From NCBI RefSeq assembly GCF_900101825.1, contig NZ_FNAG01000010.1:1-64000 (forward strand): a stretch of 64,000 nt of DNA. Reading direction: 5' to 3'. The notes under the pieces are model-generated. The model worked only from the letters and a program-made list of their open reading frames with translations. It was not told where the DNA came from and did no database searches. The translations under genes and the position numbers were made by a program. Of the stretch, positions 16,806 to 30,357 are shown piece after piece. This DNA is from Aquimonas voraii. Its GTDB lineage: Bacteria > Pseudomonadota > Gammaproteobacteria > Xanthomonadales > Xanthomonadaceae. Each line of letters starts with the position of its first letter. Positions within the stretch are counted from its first letter, which is position 1.

Positions 16806-19010
16806 TCAGCGACCGGTGGTCACCGACCAGGTATCGCTGACCCCACCCACGTTGACGATGACGTTGACCGTGGCGGAGGACTGGCTTGAGGACGTCGTGC
16901 GCAGACGCAGGCTGTCGCCTGGATTCAGGACGCCGGGGACACTGGTGAATGCCCCGCCGTTGCGTGAGTACTGGCCGCCGCTGATGCTGATCGTCGCGGG
17001 CTCGGAGAAGCCCACCGGGCGGAGCGTGTTCGACGTGATCGATCGATTGCGCCTCGCCCCAGACACGTCCTGGAAGCTGAACGCGTCCGGCGTCGTGTCA
17101 GCCGCCTCGGTGATGCTGGTGAATTCCGCCGACACCACCCCCAGACGAAGGGTGCTGGAGACGGCGCTTGAGTACTGGCTGGAGGCCGTATGCCGAAGCC
17201 TGATCGTGCGTCCCGCCGATACTTCCACGCTCGCCTGCGTCCAAGGCCCATCGTCCAGGCTGTACTCGCCGCCGGCGATTGAGAGCGGCAGCACGCCATC
17301 GAAACCCTCGAGGCGGGCGATGGCGGAGTACTGGACCTCGCCACGGGGAACGCCCTCGTGCACCGGAAACGCGAACGCGTCGGGGATCAGATCCGGACGT
17401 ACGATCGTGACGGCAGCCGCGTTGTTGGGCTCGAAATCATCGGTCTGGTGAGCGCTGACGGAAAGCTGCAGCGGCCATGCGGTTTCCGAGGCCGGGGAAG
17501 TGAAGCGCAGCCAGAGCGGCTCCACCGAGCCTGCCGGCAAATCGCGGTAAAGCACACATTCGGCACGGTCAGCATCCTGGCTGCACTCGAAGCCCAGGGG
17601 CAGCGAGCCGGGATCGAGCTGACCGCCCTGCAGACCCGTGATCGACAAGCGCACTCCCGTTGCCGCGTTCCGCCCGGAGCTCCAGGGATCCTGCGGCGCA
17701 AAGTTGTGCAGGCGAACATTCAGCCAGACATCCTCGCCCGCAGCCACCGGCGCAGAATGCGGGTCGGCCTGGAGATCCAGATCGACGATCGCAGGACCGC
17801 GCAGGACCTGCGCCCACACGTCCTGTGCACCGCCTTCGCGGGCTTGGCTGCTCCACGCCAGATGCAGGTCGCCGTCGGCATCGCTGTCGATGTCCAGCAG
17901 GCGCAGTGCGCGACCGGGCGCTTCCAGCACGCGGACGGGTGCCCCTGCCGGTTGGCCGAAGGCGTTGGTCCAGAAGGCCTCGATGACATCGGTCTCCGGC
18001 CATTCAAGCGACGCCGGGCCCGCCCACGCGATCGTGAACCCGTACTCGGCATCGGCGCTGATGCGAATCGAGCGGGGCGACGCTTCCGGCAGGCTCGGCG
18101 GCAGCGCATGCACGTCTTCCACCGGACCCAAGCCCCAGTCGTATCCGCGGATGCGCACCTGTCCGTAGGCGGCATAGGCGATTCTGATCGCCCCCAAGCC
18201 CGAACGGGCGATATCCGGCGCACCCAGCTCAGCAGCAGGCCCCTCTTCGACCAGGGTCGGCGGCTGCGGCGTATGCCCCCACACGTCGAAGCTCTGCAGC
18301 TGCAGCCTGCGCAGCCCGGGCTGGTGGGTGTCGTCCTCTGCCCAGACAAGCAGGAATTCGCCCGGTTGCGTTGAGACCAGGCGCGCCTGCACGGGCGTTG
18401 CACTGACCCCGCCGCCGAGCCTCACAGGGGCGCCCTGTGCGCCCCACGGCGCCAGCACCTGCGCATACAGCTCGAACCCTTCAACACCCTCGGCAGACCA
18501 GGCCAGAACCGCGAATTCACCGTTCTCGTCCGTGGCCAGCGTCGGGTTGGAGAGGGGGCCGCGCACGCCCGGGAGGACTTCGGCCCACGCGGACTCCGGC
18601 CAGCCCTCGAAACCGAAGCGCTGGAATCGCACTTCTCCCGTGGCATCCCAGTACACCAGGGTGGAGCGCGCGCTCTCGACCGTACCCGAGGCCAACAAGG
18701 GACCACTGCCGAGGTCAGTCGCAAAGGGATCTTCGACACGCTCACCGAAGTAGCCCGCAGGTCGCTCAAAGCTGCGGACCAGGATGGGGCTGCCGGGCCA
18801 CGGCTCGCGAAGCCAGAAACGCTGCAGACGACCGCCGGGACTCACGCTTTGCGCCAATGGCGCGGAGGGATATTCGGACAGCCCGGCCGCGATCCGTGTC
18901 GGTTCGCTGGCCGGAGATCCCACCTGGGCAAAGGCGGTTGCGGAGCCCGCCGCAAGCAATGCACACAGCAGCTGCGACGCGCCATGCGTCGCGGAATAGA
19001 ACCGTTTCAT
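16806..19010 (-). CDS. Secreted protein with duplicated C-terminal beta domain, unknown function
   Basis: A 734-residue protein with a signal peptide (MKRFYSATHGASQLLCALLA, cleavage near AFAQ). Residues 30-420 have repeated Trp/Gly-rich strands, as in beta-propeller or similar extracellular folds; about 430-520 looks Ig-like. The C-terminus (about 535-734) carries two copies of a 95-100 residue module, each starting TPDAF or IPDAF and containing ISGGQYSRNGGAF-like and DSLRLRTTSSSQ-like segments, a repeat seen in many proteobacterial exoproteins. The chosen start at 19010 follows GGGAGCTTCCACCG. It lies between maeB and a duplicated maeB tail, suggesting insertion. No enzymatic motif was recognised. 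Confidence 0.85.
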   Translation of the reverse strand: MKRFYSATHGASQLLCALLAAGSATAFAQVGSPASEPTRIAAGLSEYPSAPLAQSVSPGGRLQRFWLREPWPGSPILVRSFERPAGYFGERVEDPFATDLGSGPLLASGTVESARSTLVYWDATGEVRFQRFGFEGWPESAWAEVLPGVRGPLSNPTLATDENGEFAVLAWSAEGVEGFELYAQVLAPWGAQGAPVRLGGGVSATPVQARLVSTQPGEFLLVWAEDDTHQPGLRRLQLQSFDVWGHTPQPPTLVEEGPAAELGAPDIARSGLGAIRIAYAAYGQVRIRGYDWGLGPVEDVHALPPSLPEASPRSIRISADAEYGFTIAWAGPASLEWPETDVIEAFWTNAFGQPAGAPVRVLEAPGRALRLLDIDSDADGDLHLAWSSQAREGGAQDVWAQVLRGPAIVDLDLQADPHSAPVAAGEDVWLNVRLHNFAPQDPWSSGRNAATGVRLSITGLQGGQLDPGSLPLGFECSQDADRAECVLYRDLPAGSVEPLWLRFTSPASETAWPLQLSVSAHQTDDFEPNNAAAVTIVRPDLIPDAFAFPVHEGVPRGEVQYSAIARLEGFDGVLPLSIAGGEYSLDDGPWTQASVEVSAGRTIRLRHTASSQYSSAVSSTLRLGVVSAEFTSITEAADTTPDAFSFQDVSGARRNRSITSNTLRPVGFSEPATISISGGQYSRNGGAFTSVPGVLNPGDSLRLRTTSSSQSSATVNVIVNVGGVSDTWSVTTGR

Positions 19011-19129
19011 CGGTGGAAGCTCCCGGCGGCTGGCCGCCTGATCATGAAAGTAAGAGGAACGCCAAAACGGCAAAACGCCGCAGATCGCTTTCAGCCGCGT
19101 CCGCAGGTGCGCACGCCTGCTTCGCCGAC

Positions 19130-19153
19130 ATCACCCCGCCGATGCGGGGTGAT
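19130..19153 (-). terminator. Perfect hairpin downstream of maeB
   Basis: A 10-bp perfect stem ATCACCCCGC/GCGGGGTGAT with a 4-base loop, 100 bp past the maeB stop. It lacks a T-run, so termination strength is uncertain. It separates maeB from the secreted-protein gene on the same strand. Confidence 0.6.
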
Positions 19154-19253
19154 GCTGCTGGCAAGACGCACGGGCGCGCTCAATCTATACGAACGGCCAG
19201 AAAGGATGAATGCCGTCCTTCCGGGGAGGGGATCCGGCCGCCCGCAGGGATCT

Positions 19254-21533
<2,280 letters not shown>

Positions 21534-21639
21534 GTCGGGCGCAGGGCTCAGGTGACAGCGGGGCCGCCCATGGTAGCGCCCCACGCGCGCCGCAAAGGTC
21601 CATGCCCGTGCGTATGTCGCAGCGGCCTTGGGCCTGCGC

Positions 21640-22206
21640 TCAGCCGGCTTCGACCTGCACCAGCACCAGCACCGCCAGCACCGTGAACACCAGCGCCGCC
21701 GCGTAGTGCGCGGCTTTCAGCGGCAGGCGATGGGCGAACCTGGCCCCCAGCGCCACGACTGGCACGTTGGCCAGCAGCATGCCGATTGTGGTGCCGAGCA
21801 CGACCATCAGCAGCTGCTCGTACTTGGCGGCCAGCAGCACGGTGGCGATCTGGGTCTTGTCGCCCATCTCGGCGATGAAGAACGCGAAGGTGGTGGCCAG
21901 GAAGGGCCCGAAGCGGTGCTTGGGCGCGTCCTCGTCATCCAGCTTGTCGGGGATCAGCACCCACACCGCCATGCCCAGCAGCGAGGCAAACAGGATCCAG
22001 CGCAGCGCGCCTTCGGGGATGTAATGCGCCGCCACCGAGCCCAGCCAGCCAGCCAGCGCATGGTTGAGCAGGGTGGCGACGAGGATGCCCCAGGCGATCG
22101 GCCAGAAGCGCCGGTAGCGGGCCGCGAGGATCAGGGACAGCAGTTGCGTCTTGTCGCCGATTTCAGCAATCGCAACGGCGAGCGTGGAGAACAGCAGGGC
22201 TTCCAT
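21640..22206 (-). CDS. UPF0016/TMEM165-GDT1 family Mn2+ transporter
   Basis: A 188-residue membrane protein with six hydrophobic segments in two repeats, each with the family signature: AIAEIGDKTQLLSL near residue 12 and FIAEMGDKTQIATV near residue 111. Family members export Mn2+ or exchange Ca2+/Mn2+ for H+; Vibrio MneA is the closest studied bacterial type. The upstream leader carries a yybP-ykoY (Mn2+) riboswitch, which supports manganese as substrate. The start MEALLFSTL at 22206 follows GAGAGCCCACCC. Confidence 0.93.
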   Translation of the reverse strand: MEALLFSTLAVAIAEIGDKTQLLSLILAARYRRFWPIAWGILVATLLNHALAGWLGSVAAHYIPEGALRWILFASLLGMAVWVLIPDKLDDEDAPKHRFGPFLATTFAFFIAEMGDKTQIATVLLAAKYEQLLMVVLGTTIGMLLANVPVVALGARFAHRLPLKAAHYAAALVFTVLAVLVLVQVEAG

Positions 22207-22284
22207 GGGTGGGCTCTCACAGGGCCGGGTGACGGGTGGGACGCGCGGACGATCCGCCGCACCCGGCCCGGGTCGACGCATCGC

Positions 22285-22418
22285 CAGCGGTCTCGTCAGG
22301 CCCGATGCCGGAAGATTCCGGCCACCGACTCCACGCGCCAGGGCCGGCCGGCCCAGTGTGTTGACGCGCGGTCGCGCCGGTTCCGCGAGGAACTTGGGCG
22401 CGCGACTACTCCCCGATG
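22285..22418 (-). promoter_or_regulatory. yybP-ykoY manganese riboswitch
   Basis: On the minus strand the leader of the UPF0016 gene contains the hallmark pieces in order: GGGGAGTAG (22406-22414), GTCAACA in the middle, and GACGAGACC (22289-22297). CATCG before the first motif can pair with CGATG after the last as P1. About 80 bases remain to the start codon for the expression platform. Mn2+ binding would raise expression of the exporter. A covariance-model search would settle it. Confidence 0.85.
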
Positions 22419-22477
22419 GGGCCACGCAGTGTACGCCAGCGCGTTGGTGCGAACACGCGATCCGGATGCGAACAGGC

Positions 22478-22594
22478 CATAGGGTGGGCCCTGGCCCACC
22501 GTAGCCTCGACACGTCGCGACCCGTGGCGAACACGCCGCTCGGGCATCGACGCGTGGCGAGCGTCGAGCTCATGGTGGGCCAGGGCCACCCGAT
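22478..22594. repeat. Two GGGTGGGC/GCCCACC palindrome copies
   Basis: CATAGGGTGGGCCCTGGCCC begins the first copy (22478-22500); the second (22571-22594) is inverted, with ATGGTGGGCCAGGGCCACC. Seventy bases lie between them. Confidence 0.85.
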
Positions 22595-22863
22595 ACGGCC
22601 CGGCTCTGGCAAATCCCGAATCCCTGCCCGGCCCTCGCATACCACGCGCGGGCGTTCTGGCGACCCGCGCGGCAGTGGCGCGCGGGTCGCCTGCCTCCGG
22701 CCCGGCCCCAAGGGCCCAATTCTTGTCACCCCGCCTGCACTGTCCTACCCTGCCCGGCCTGACCGCAGGGGCCGCCGGCCTGCCGTGGTAACGACCTGTT
22801 CCGGCCGCCGCGGTGGCCGCTCTTCGCGTATTCGAGCGGCCGCGCGCCGCGGGGGAAGTCCCG

Positions 22864-24135
22864 ATGCTGCAGATCCTGTTCGGCCTGTTCGGCCTGGCCT
22901 GCCTGATTGCGATCGCCTGGCTGTTCTCGGAGGCCAAGCGCAGCGTCGACTGGCGGCTGGTCGGCACCGGCGTCGCCCTGCAGATCGTGTTCGCGATCTT
23001 CGTGTTGATGACGCCCTGGGGCGCCAGCATCTTCAACGCCCTCAGCAACGGCTTCGTTGGCCTGTTGAGCTTCACCTCCGAGGGCTCGCAGCTGATCTTC
23101 GGCGACCTCGCCAAGTCGGAGACGCTGGGCTTCATCTTCGCTTTCCAGGTGCTGCCGACGATCATCTTCTTCGCCGCCTTCATGGGCGTGCTCTACCACC
23201 TCGGCATCATGCAGATGATCGTCAAGGGCATGGCTTGGGTGATCACCAAGGCCATGCGGGTGTCGGGCGCAGAGACTCTGTCGGTCTGCGCCAACGCCTT
23301 CATCGGCCAGACCGAGGCCCCGCTGGTGGTGAAGCCCTATGTCGCCAGCATGACCCGCTCGGAGCTGCTCACGCTGATGGTCGGCGGCATGGCCACCATC
23401 GCCGGCGGCGTGCTCGGCGCCTACGTGCTGATGCTGGGCGGCAACGATCCGGCCCAGCAGGCGGAGTTCGCCAAGCATCTGCTCACCGCCAGCATCATGG
23501 CTGCGCCCGCGACCCTGGTGATCGCCAAGATCCTCTGCCCCGAAGCCGGCAAGCCGGTGACGCTCGGCAAGGTCGAGGTCGAAGTGGAGAAAACCACCGC
23601 CAACGTCATCGACGCCGCGGCGGCGGGCGCTTCCGAGGGCCTCAAGCTGGCGCTCAACGTCGGCGCCATGCTGCTGGCGTTCACTGCCCTGATCGCGCTC
23701 ATCAATGCGCCGATCGGCTGGCTGGGCGACATCACTGGCCTCTCCGAGGCGATCGGCAAGCGTGCCGACCTGTCCGTGCTGCTCGGCTACGTGCTGGCGC
23801 CGATCGCCTGGATCATCGGCGTGCCCTGGGCGGACGCCAATGCCGTCGGCAGCCTGATCGGCACCAAGGTCGTGCTGAACGAGTTCTTCGCCTACAACCA
23901 GCTGTCGACGGTCAAGGAAAGCCTGAGCGAGAACTCGGTGATCATCGCCACCTACGCGCTCTGCGGCTTCGCCAACTTCAGCTCCATCGCGATCCAGATC
24001 GGCGGCATCGGCTCGCTGGCGCCCGAGCGTCGGGCGGATCTCGCGCGTTTCGGCCTGAAGGCCGTGCTGGGCGGCTCGCTGGCGACCTTCATGACGGCCA
24101 CGATCGCCGGCGTGCTGACCCAGCTTGCAGGCTGA
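22864..24135 (+). CDS. nupC: Concentrative nucleoside transporter, NupC family
   Basis: A 423-residue inner-membrane nucleoside:cation symporter. Hydrophobic segments span the whole protein. Family motifs are present: GVLYHLGIMQMIVKGMAWVI, SGAETLSVCANAFIGQTEAP (nucleoside-site region) and SENSVIIATYALCGFANFSS near the end. The start MLQILFGLFG follows GGGGGAAGTCCCG. rbsK begins 4 bp after the stop, so uptake of nucleosides and phosphorylation of the released ribose are probably coupled in one operon; no nucleoside hydrolase is present nearby. Confidence 0.95.
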   Translation: MLQILFGLFGLACLIAIAWLFSEAKRSVDWRLVGTGVALQIVFAIFVLMTPWGASIFNALSNGFVGLLSFTSEGSQLIFGDLAKSETLGFIFAFQVLPTIIFFAAFMGVLYHLGIMQMIVKGMAWVITKAMRVSGAETLSVCANAFIGQTEAPLVVKPYVASMTRSELLTLMVGGMATIAGGVLGAYVLMLGGNDPAQQAEFAKHLLTASIMAAPATLVIAKILCPEAGKPVTLGKVEVEVEKTTANVIDAAAAGASEGLKLALNVGAMLLAFTALIALINAPIGWLGDITGLSEAIGKRADLSVLLGYVLAPIAWIIGVPWADANAVGSLIGTKVVLNEFFAYNQLSTVKESLSENSVIIATYALCGFANFSSIAIQIGGIGSLAPERRADLARFGLKAVLGGSLATFMTATIAGVLTQLAG

Positions 24136-24139
24136 ATCC

Positions 24140-25108
24140 ATGCCTGCGCGCGTCGTCGTTGTCGGCAGCTACAACCAGGACATGGTCTGGCGCACGCCGC
24201 GCTTTCCGGTGCCGGGCGAGACGCGCTTGGGCGCCTTCGACACCGGCCCCGGCGGCAAGGGCTTCAACCAGGCGATCGCCTGCGCGCGCCAGGGCGTGGC
24301 CACCCACTTCATTGGTGCGCTGGGCGATGACGCGCTGGCTCGCGGCATGCGCGAGTTGGCGCTCGCCGAGGGCCTGGCCCTGCACTGCGAGACGCATGCC
24401 GAACTTGCCACCGGCACAGCCGCCATCCTGGTCGAGGACAGCGGGCAGAACCTTATCGTGGTCGGGCCCGGTGCGAACGCGGCGCTCAGCGTCGCCCACA
24501 TCACCGCGCAAGCCGCGGTCATTCGCGCCGCGCGGGTGTTGGTAACCCAGCACGAAGTGAACTACGAGGCCTCGTTGGCCGCGCAGAAGATCGCCCGCGC
24601 GGCCGGCGTGCTCTGCCTGCACAATCCGGCGCCGCCGGTGGATGCACGCGATCTCGATCTGGTCGACGGCGCGGATCTGATCACCCCGAACGAGACCGAG
24701 TTCGTGCAGCTGCTGAAGCTGCGGGGGATCGAAGCGCCCGCGGCCGAGGCGCTGGCGGCGTGCGGCGATGAGGCACTGCATGCGCTCTGCCGAGCGCTGC
24801 CTGCGGGGACGGTGGTGGTGACCTTGGGCGGCCACGGCGCCTTTGTCTCGCATGCCGCCGAAGCCCTGCACGGGGATGCGCACCCCTACTACCGCAGCGC
24901 GCCTGAGCGCGTGCAGCCGGTCGATACCACCGGCGCCGGCGATGCCTTCAGCGGTGCGCTGGCAGCCGCCCTGGCCTCCGCGCCGGAAGCACCCTTTGCC
25001 AAGGCCGTGCATGCAGCCGGCCAAGTGGCGGCGCTGTCCACCGAACGCCGCGGCGCGGCGCTGGCGATTCCGCGTCAGAACGAGGTGGTGGAGCGCTTCG
25101 GGGGCTGA
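24140..25108 (+). CDS. rbsK: Ribokinase
   Basis: A PfkB-family kinase of 322 residues that phosphorylates ribose at O5. It shows the N-terminal GSYNQDMVWR region, PGGKGFNQAIACARQG (substrate motif), NETEFVQLL, and the C-terminal anion-hole and catalytic motif DTTGAGDAFSGAL with Asp as base. ATG at 24140 was chosen; a TTG at 24125 would overlap nupC. Specificity for ribose rather than another sugar or nucleoside is inferred from overall similarity to RbsK and the linkage to nupC. Confidence 0.9.
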   Translation: MPARVVVVGSYNQDMVWRTPRFPVPGETRLGAFDTGPGGKGFNQAIACARQGVATHFIGALGDDALARGMRELALAEGLALHCETHAELATGTAAILVEDSGQNLIVVGPGANAALSVAHITAQAAVIRAARVLVTQHEVNYEASLAAQKIARAAGVLCLHNPAPPVDARDLDLVDGADLITPNETEFVQLLKLRGIEAPAAEALAACGDEALHALCRALPAGTVVVTLGGHGAFVSHAAEALHGDAHPYYRSAPERVQPVDTTGAGDAFSGALAAALASAPEAPFAKAVHAAGQVAALSTERRGAALAIPRQNEVVERFGG

Positions 25109-25663
25109 GCGGACGCCCTGATCCCTTGGGTGGGGGACTGTGGCGAGCGTGTGGCGCAGGGTGGGCCAGGCCCCACCCAATGCGCGCCTTGTTTCAGATC
25201 CGGGGCGAGCCTTGAGCGCCCGGTGGGCCGGGGCCCACCCCATGTTCGTTTTGTTTGAGATCGGGGCGAGCGCGGCGCGTGTGGTGGGTTTGCGTGCGAC
25301 CGACAGATCCAGAGCCGAAGGCGGCACCGCACTGCGCCCGCATGGGGTGGGCCAGGGCCCACGGCAGCCTCAAACGCTGGCCCCCGTCGCTGCCAACAGC
25401 GCCGCTCTACGCCGCTGAACGGCGCTCCCACGCTGACCACCGCGCTTCGGCTCCCACACCTACCACCGCGCTTCGAAATACAGGGGGTGGGCCCCGGCCC
25501 ACTGCGGCCTCGACCGCTTGCCGCTGTCGCTGCAAGCACCGCCGCTTCACGCCGCTGAATGCCGTCCCCACGCGCACCGCCCCACTTCCGGAAACATTCA
25601 GTTGCAATCACTAGGCTGCCGACGGTGCAGGGGGCTGCAAAACGACATTCCAAGGTGGATCCC
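25109..25663. other. 555-bp gap built of four palindrome copies
   Basis: Between rbsK and the glycine-zipper gene lie four GGGTGGGC/GCCCACC palindromes and a 140-bp tandem duplication (units beginning 25341 and 25481). No gene or RNA was recognised. The promoter for the following gene should lie after 25580. Confidence 0.75.
25155..25507. repeat. Cluster of four palindromic repeats
   Basis: Copies at about 25155-25180, 25221-25244, 25341-25367 and 25481-25507. The first two share a similar following spacer (TTGTTTCAGATCCGGGGCGA and TTGTTTGAGATCGGGGCGA). The last two share about 90 bp of following sequence, indicating duplication of the repeat with its flank. Confidence 0.85.
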
Positions 25664-26344
25664 ATGAAGACCCCGATCATCGCTGCGATTTCCGTTCTGG
25701 CCCTGGGCGGCGTGGCCGTCGCCTCGTACGGCGGCTTTTCGCGTGCCAACCAGGCCGAGGTGCTGTCGGCCGAACCGATCCGCGTGACCGAGCCGGTGCT
25801 GGCCGACGTGCTTCGCGTGACCCCGGTCGAAGAGAACCGTCCGGTCAGTCGCCAGCAGTGCAGCGAACGCAGCGTGCAGCGACGCGCCCCCGAGCGCTTC
25901 GGCGACCGCGACGGCATGGTCGCGGGTGCGGTGATCGGCGGCCTGCTCGGCAACCAGATCGGTGACGGCAGCGGTCGCGCCGCCGCCACCGCCGCAGGAG
26001 TGCTGGCCGGCGGCGCGATCGGCAAGGAAATGGACCGACGCCACACCGGCGGTCGCCGCTACACGGAGACAGTGAGCGAATGCCGCGACATCCAGGACAG
26101 TGAGCGCGTGGTCGTGGCCTGGGACGTCGAGTACCGCGGCGAGACCGGCACCGGCACCCAGCGCGTGAGCACGGAGCCGGGCGCGCAGATCCAGATCGGC
26201 GAACGCGATCGCGTGATCGGCTACGACGTGCGCTGGCGCTACGGCGAGCTGGAAGGCGAGAGCCGTCTGCGTGAGAAGCCCGGCGAGACCCTGCCGGTCG
26301 AGAACGGCCGGATCGCGCCCTCATTGCTGATCGGCGAAGGCTGA
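25664..26344 (+). CDS. Glycine-zipper 2TM-domain envelope protein
   Basis: A 226-residue protein with a short hydrophobic N-terminus (MKTPIIAAISVLALGGVAVA; membrane anchor or signal) and a glycine zipper at about 85-122 (GAVIGGLLGNQIGDGSGRAA, then AGVLAGGAIGKEMDR). This zipper is found in Rickettsia 17-kDa-type and other outer-envelope proteins. The C-terminal part (125-226) is a charged domain usual in this family. Function is unknown; a structural envelope role is likely. The start at 25664 follows AAGGTGGATCCC. Confidence 0.88.
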   Translation: MKTPIIAAISVLALGGVAVASYGGFSRANQAEVLSAEPIRVTEPVLADVLRVTPVEENRPVSRQQCSERSVQRRAPERFGDRDGMVAGAVIGGLLGNQIGDGSGRAAATAAGVLAGGAIGKEMDRRHTGGRRYTETVSECRDIQDSERVVVAWDVEYRGETGTGTQRVSTEPGAQIQIGERDRVIGYDVRWRYGELEGESRLREKPGETLPVENGRIAPSLLIGEG

Positions 26345-26658
26345 GCACGGGTCCGAGCCGCACCGCGCGCTTCGCGACCCAGGCCTCGAACTCGCAGGTG
26401 AACACAGTCGAGGCACCACGGATCCCGCCCATCCCGGCCTCGAACAAAGGTCGCGCGTCCGGCACAGATCCGGACGCGTTCGACCGCTACGCGGCGAGGC
26501 CATCGCTGCGCGCGGTCACGCCGGATCGAGCCTCGCGTGCCTGATCCGCGGGCGCGCCCTCGGTGGCGCGACAACGCCGAATTCTTCAGCCTTGCCTTTG
26601 CGGAAACACACAGGGCGCCCGAAGGCGCCCTGTGTGTGATGCGAGATGTGGAAGCCGT
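26345..26658. other. Convergent gap
   Basis: A 314-bp region between the convergent glycine-zipper and scoB genes. Apart from the terminator at 26606-26637 no feature was seen. Confidence 0.7.
26606..26637 (-). terminator. Strong hairpin terminator after scoB
   Basis: A 14-bp perfect stem (ACACACAGGGCGCC and complement) closing a 4-base loop that reads TTCG on the minus strand, an extra-stable tetraloop. It starts 21 bp past the scoB stop. Confidence 0.8.
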
Positions 26659-27288
<630 letters not shown>

Positions 27289-27365
27289 GTCGAGGGTTCC
27301 TTCGATGGAGCGGGCGCTGAGCCCGCGGTGTCGTGATGGATGGGGAACGGGGCCGTGTCGAACTC

Positions 27366-27391
27366 CGGTGGGCCAGGGCCCACCCGATGCG
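27366..27391. repeat. Palindrome copy inside the scoA-scoB operon
   Basis: CGGTGGGCCAGGGCCCACCC and its flank. It lies in the 113-bp gap between scoA and scoB, so it would be transcribed as an internal hairpin of the operon mRNA. Confidence 0.85.
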
Positions 27392-27401
27392 TATCGCGGC
27401 C

Positions 27402-28136
27402 TCAGGCGGCGCGCGTGGTGCGCTGCTCGATGCGCTTCTCGGGCGTGGCGTTCACCACGATGCGGTCGACGTAGATGCCCGGCAGGTGCACATGGTCGGG
27501 ATCGATGTCGCCGATCTCGACCAGTTCCTCGACCTCGGCCACGCAGACCTTGCCCGCCATGGCGCAGGCCGGGTTGAAGTTGCGCGCGGTCTTGCGGAAG
27601 ACCAGGTTGCCGGCGCGATCCGCCTTCCAGGCCTTTACCAGGGACACGTCGGCGTGCAGGGCGGTCTCCAGCACGTACCAGTGGCCGTCGGGGAACTGGC
27701 GGGTCTCCTTGCCCTCGGCGACGACGGTGCCGTAGCCGGTGCGGGTGAAGAAGGCCGGGATGCCGGCGCCGCCAGCGCGCAGGCGCTCGGCCAGCGTGCC
27801 CTGCGGATTGAACTCGAGTTCCAGTTCGCCGCCGAGGTACTGGCGCTCGAACTCCTTGTTTTCGCCGACGTAGCTGGAAATCATCTTGCGGATCTGCCGC
27901 GTGCTGAGCAGCTGGCCCAGGCCGAAGCCGTCGACGCCCGCATTGTTGCTGATCGCGGTCAGCCCCTTCACCCCGGAGTCGCGCAGGGCGGCGATCAGGG
28001 CTTCGGGAATGCCGCACAGGCCGAAGCCGCCCACCGCCAGGGTCTGGCCATCGGCCACCAGATCGCGCAGCGCGGCCTCGGCGCTGGGGTAAACCTTGTT
28101 CTTGCCGCCGCGGACGGCGGGTGCGGTGTCGCTCAT
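27402..28136 (-). CDS. scoA: 3-oxoacid CoA-transferase subunit A
   Basis: The alpha subunit (244 residues) partner of scoB. It has the glycine-rich family segment [20 protein letters not shown] (about 31-50), [15 protein letters not shown] and [20 protein letters not shown]. The start [11 protein letters not shown] at 28136 was selected from homology. Together with scoB it allows use of acetoacetate or recycling of CoA in ketone-body and branched-chain amino acid breakdown. Confidence 0.95.
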   Translation of the reverse strand: MSDTAPAVRGGKNKVYPSAEAALRDLVADGQTLAVGGFGLCGIPEALIAALRDSGVKGLTAISNNAGVDGFGLGQLLSTRQIRKMISSYVGENKEFERQYLGGELELEFNPQGTLAERLRAGGAGIPAFFTRTGYGTVVAEGKETRQFPDGHWYVLETALHADVSLVKAWKADRAGNLVFRKTARNFNPACAMAGKVCVAEVEELVEIGDIDPDHVHLPGIYVDRIVVNATPEKRIEQRTTRAA

Positions 28137-28511
28137 GGGCGTGGCCTCGCAAGGGAGTGTGGCAAGGCCGCGGATTCTACCCGCCGGGCTCGGGCATCCG
28201 CTGCCGTACCTTTGACCGATGCTGCGAAGCAGCACGCGCATCGGGTGAGCCACGGCCCACCCTATTCCGGTTCGGTGAGAGATTTCGGCGAGCACGGCGC
28301 TCACGGCGGGCCTGGGCCCACCCCATGCGGCATGGCGGCAAGGTTGGGCGCTGGCCCACCGCAAGGGTCGACGCTTGCGACGGTGCCCGGGGCGCTCCGG
28401 CGCCCGCCCTGCTAGACTTCGCGGTCTTCCGCGCCCGTGCGACCGCCTGCTGCCCTTCCGGCATCGGGCCACGGCTCTGCGCGACCCACGCCCGAGGATC
28501 AGGACCCCGCC
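28137..28511. other. Divergent gap with three palindromic repeats
   Basis: A 375-bp region between scoA and ettA. It contains palindrome copies at 28237-28270, 28303-28330 and 28341-28365. Promoters for both genes are presumed here but were not resolved. Confidence 0.7.
28237..28365. repeat. Three palindromic repeats in tandem
   Basis: Three imperfect GGGTGGGC/GCCCACC units with about 35-65 bp period. The spacer after the first contains GAGATTTCGGCGAGCACGGC, resembling the GAGATCGGGGCGAGCGCGGC spacer at 25258-25277, so units moved with their flank. Confidence 0.8.
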
Positions 28512-30173
<1,662 letters not shown>

Positions 30174-30181
30174 TGGCGGCC

Positions 30182-30357
30182 GGGAATCGAGATTCGGGAT
30201 TCGGGATTCGTTAAAGCCGGTTCCCGCGAGAGTGAAGGCCCCCGCCCTGTGCGGGGGCTTTTCTTTTTGTGACCCACAGGTTGAAGCGGCCTGAGTTCTT
30301 GAAGCGCACTGCACCTCGCCGCCTGCGAATCCCGAATCCCAAATAACGAATCCCGGA
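30182..30357. repeat. Inverted pair of GGGATTC blocks around a terminator
   Basis: Left block ATTCGGGATTCGGGATTCG and right block CGAATCCCGAATCCC are in opposite orientation, about 115 bp apart, with the ettA terminator between them. Confidence 0.8.
30238..30272 (+). terminator. Rho-independent terminator of ettA
   Basis: Stem GCCCCCGC/GCGGGGGC with a 5-base loop followed by TTTTCTTTTT, 65 bp past the ettA stop. Confidence 0.92.

Larger units (their letters stand above)
22207..22863. other. Divergent gap: riboswitch leader and palindromic repeats
   Basis: This 657-bp region between the divergent UPF0016 and nupC genes holds the riboswitch (22285-22418), two palindromic repeats (22478-22500 and 22571-22594) and a short GAATCCC half-motif at 22612-22625. 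The nupC promoter must lie in about 22640-22850 but was not resolved. Confidence 0.7.
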
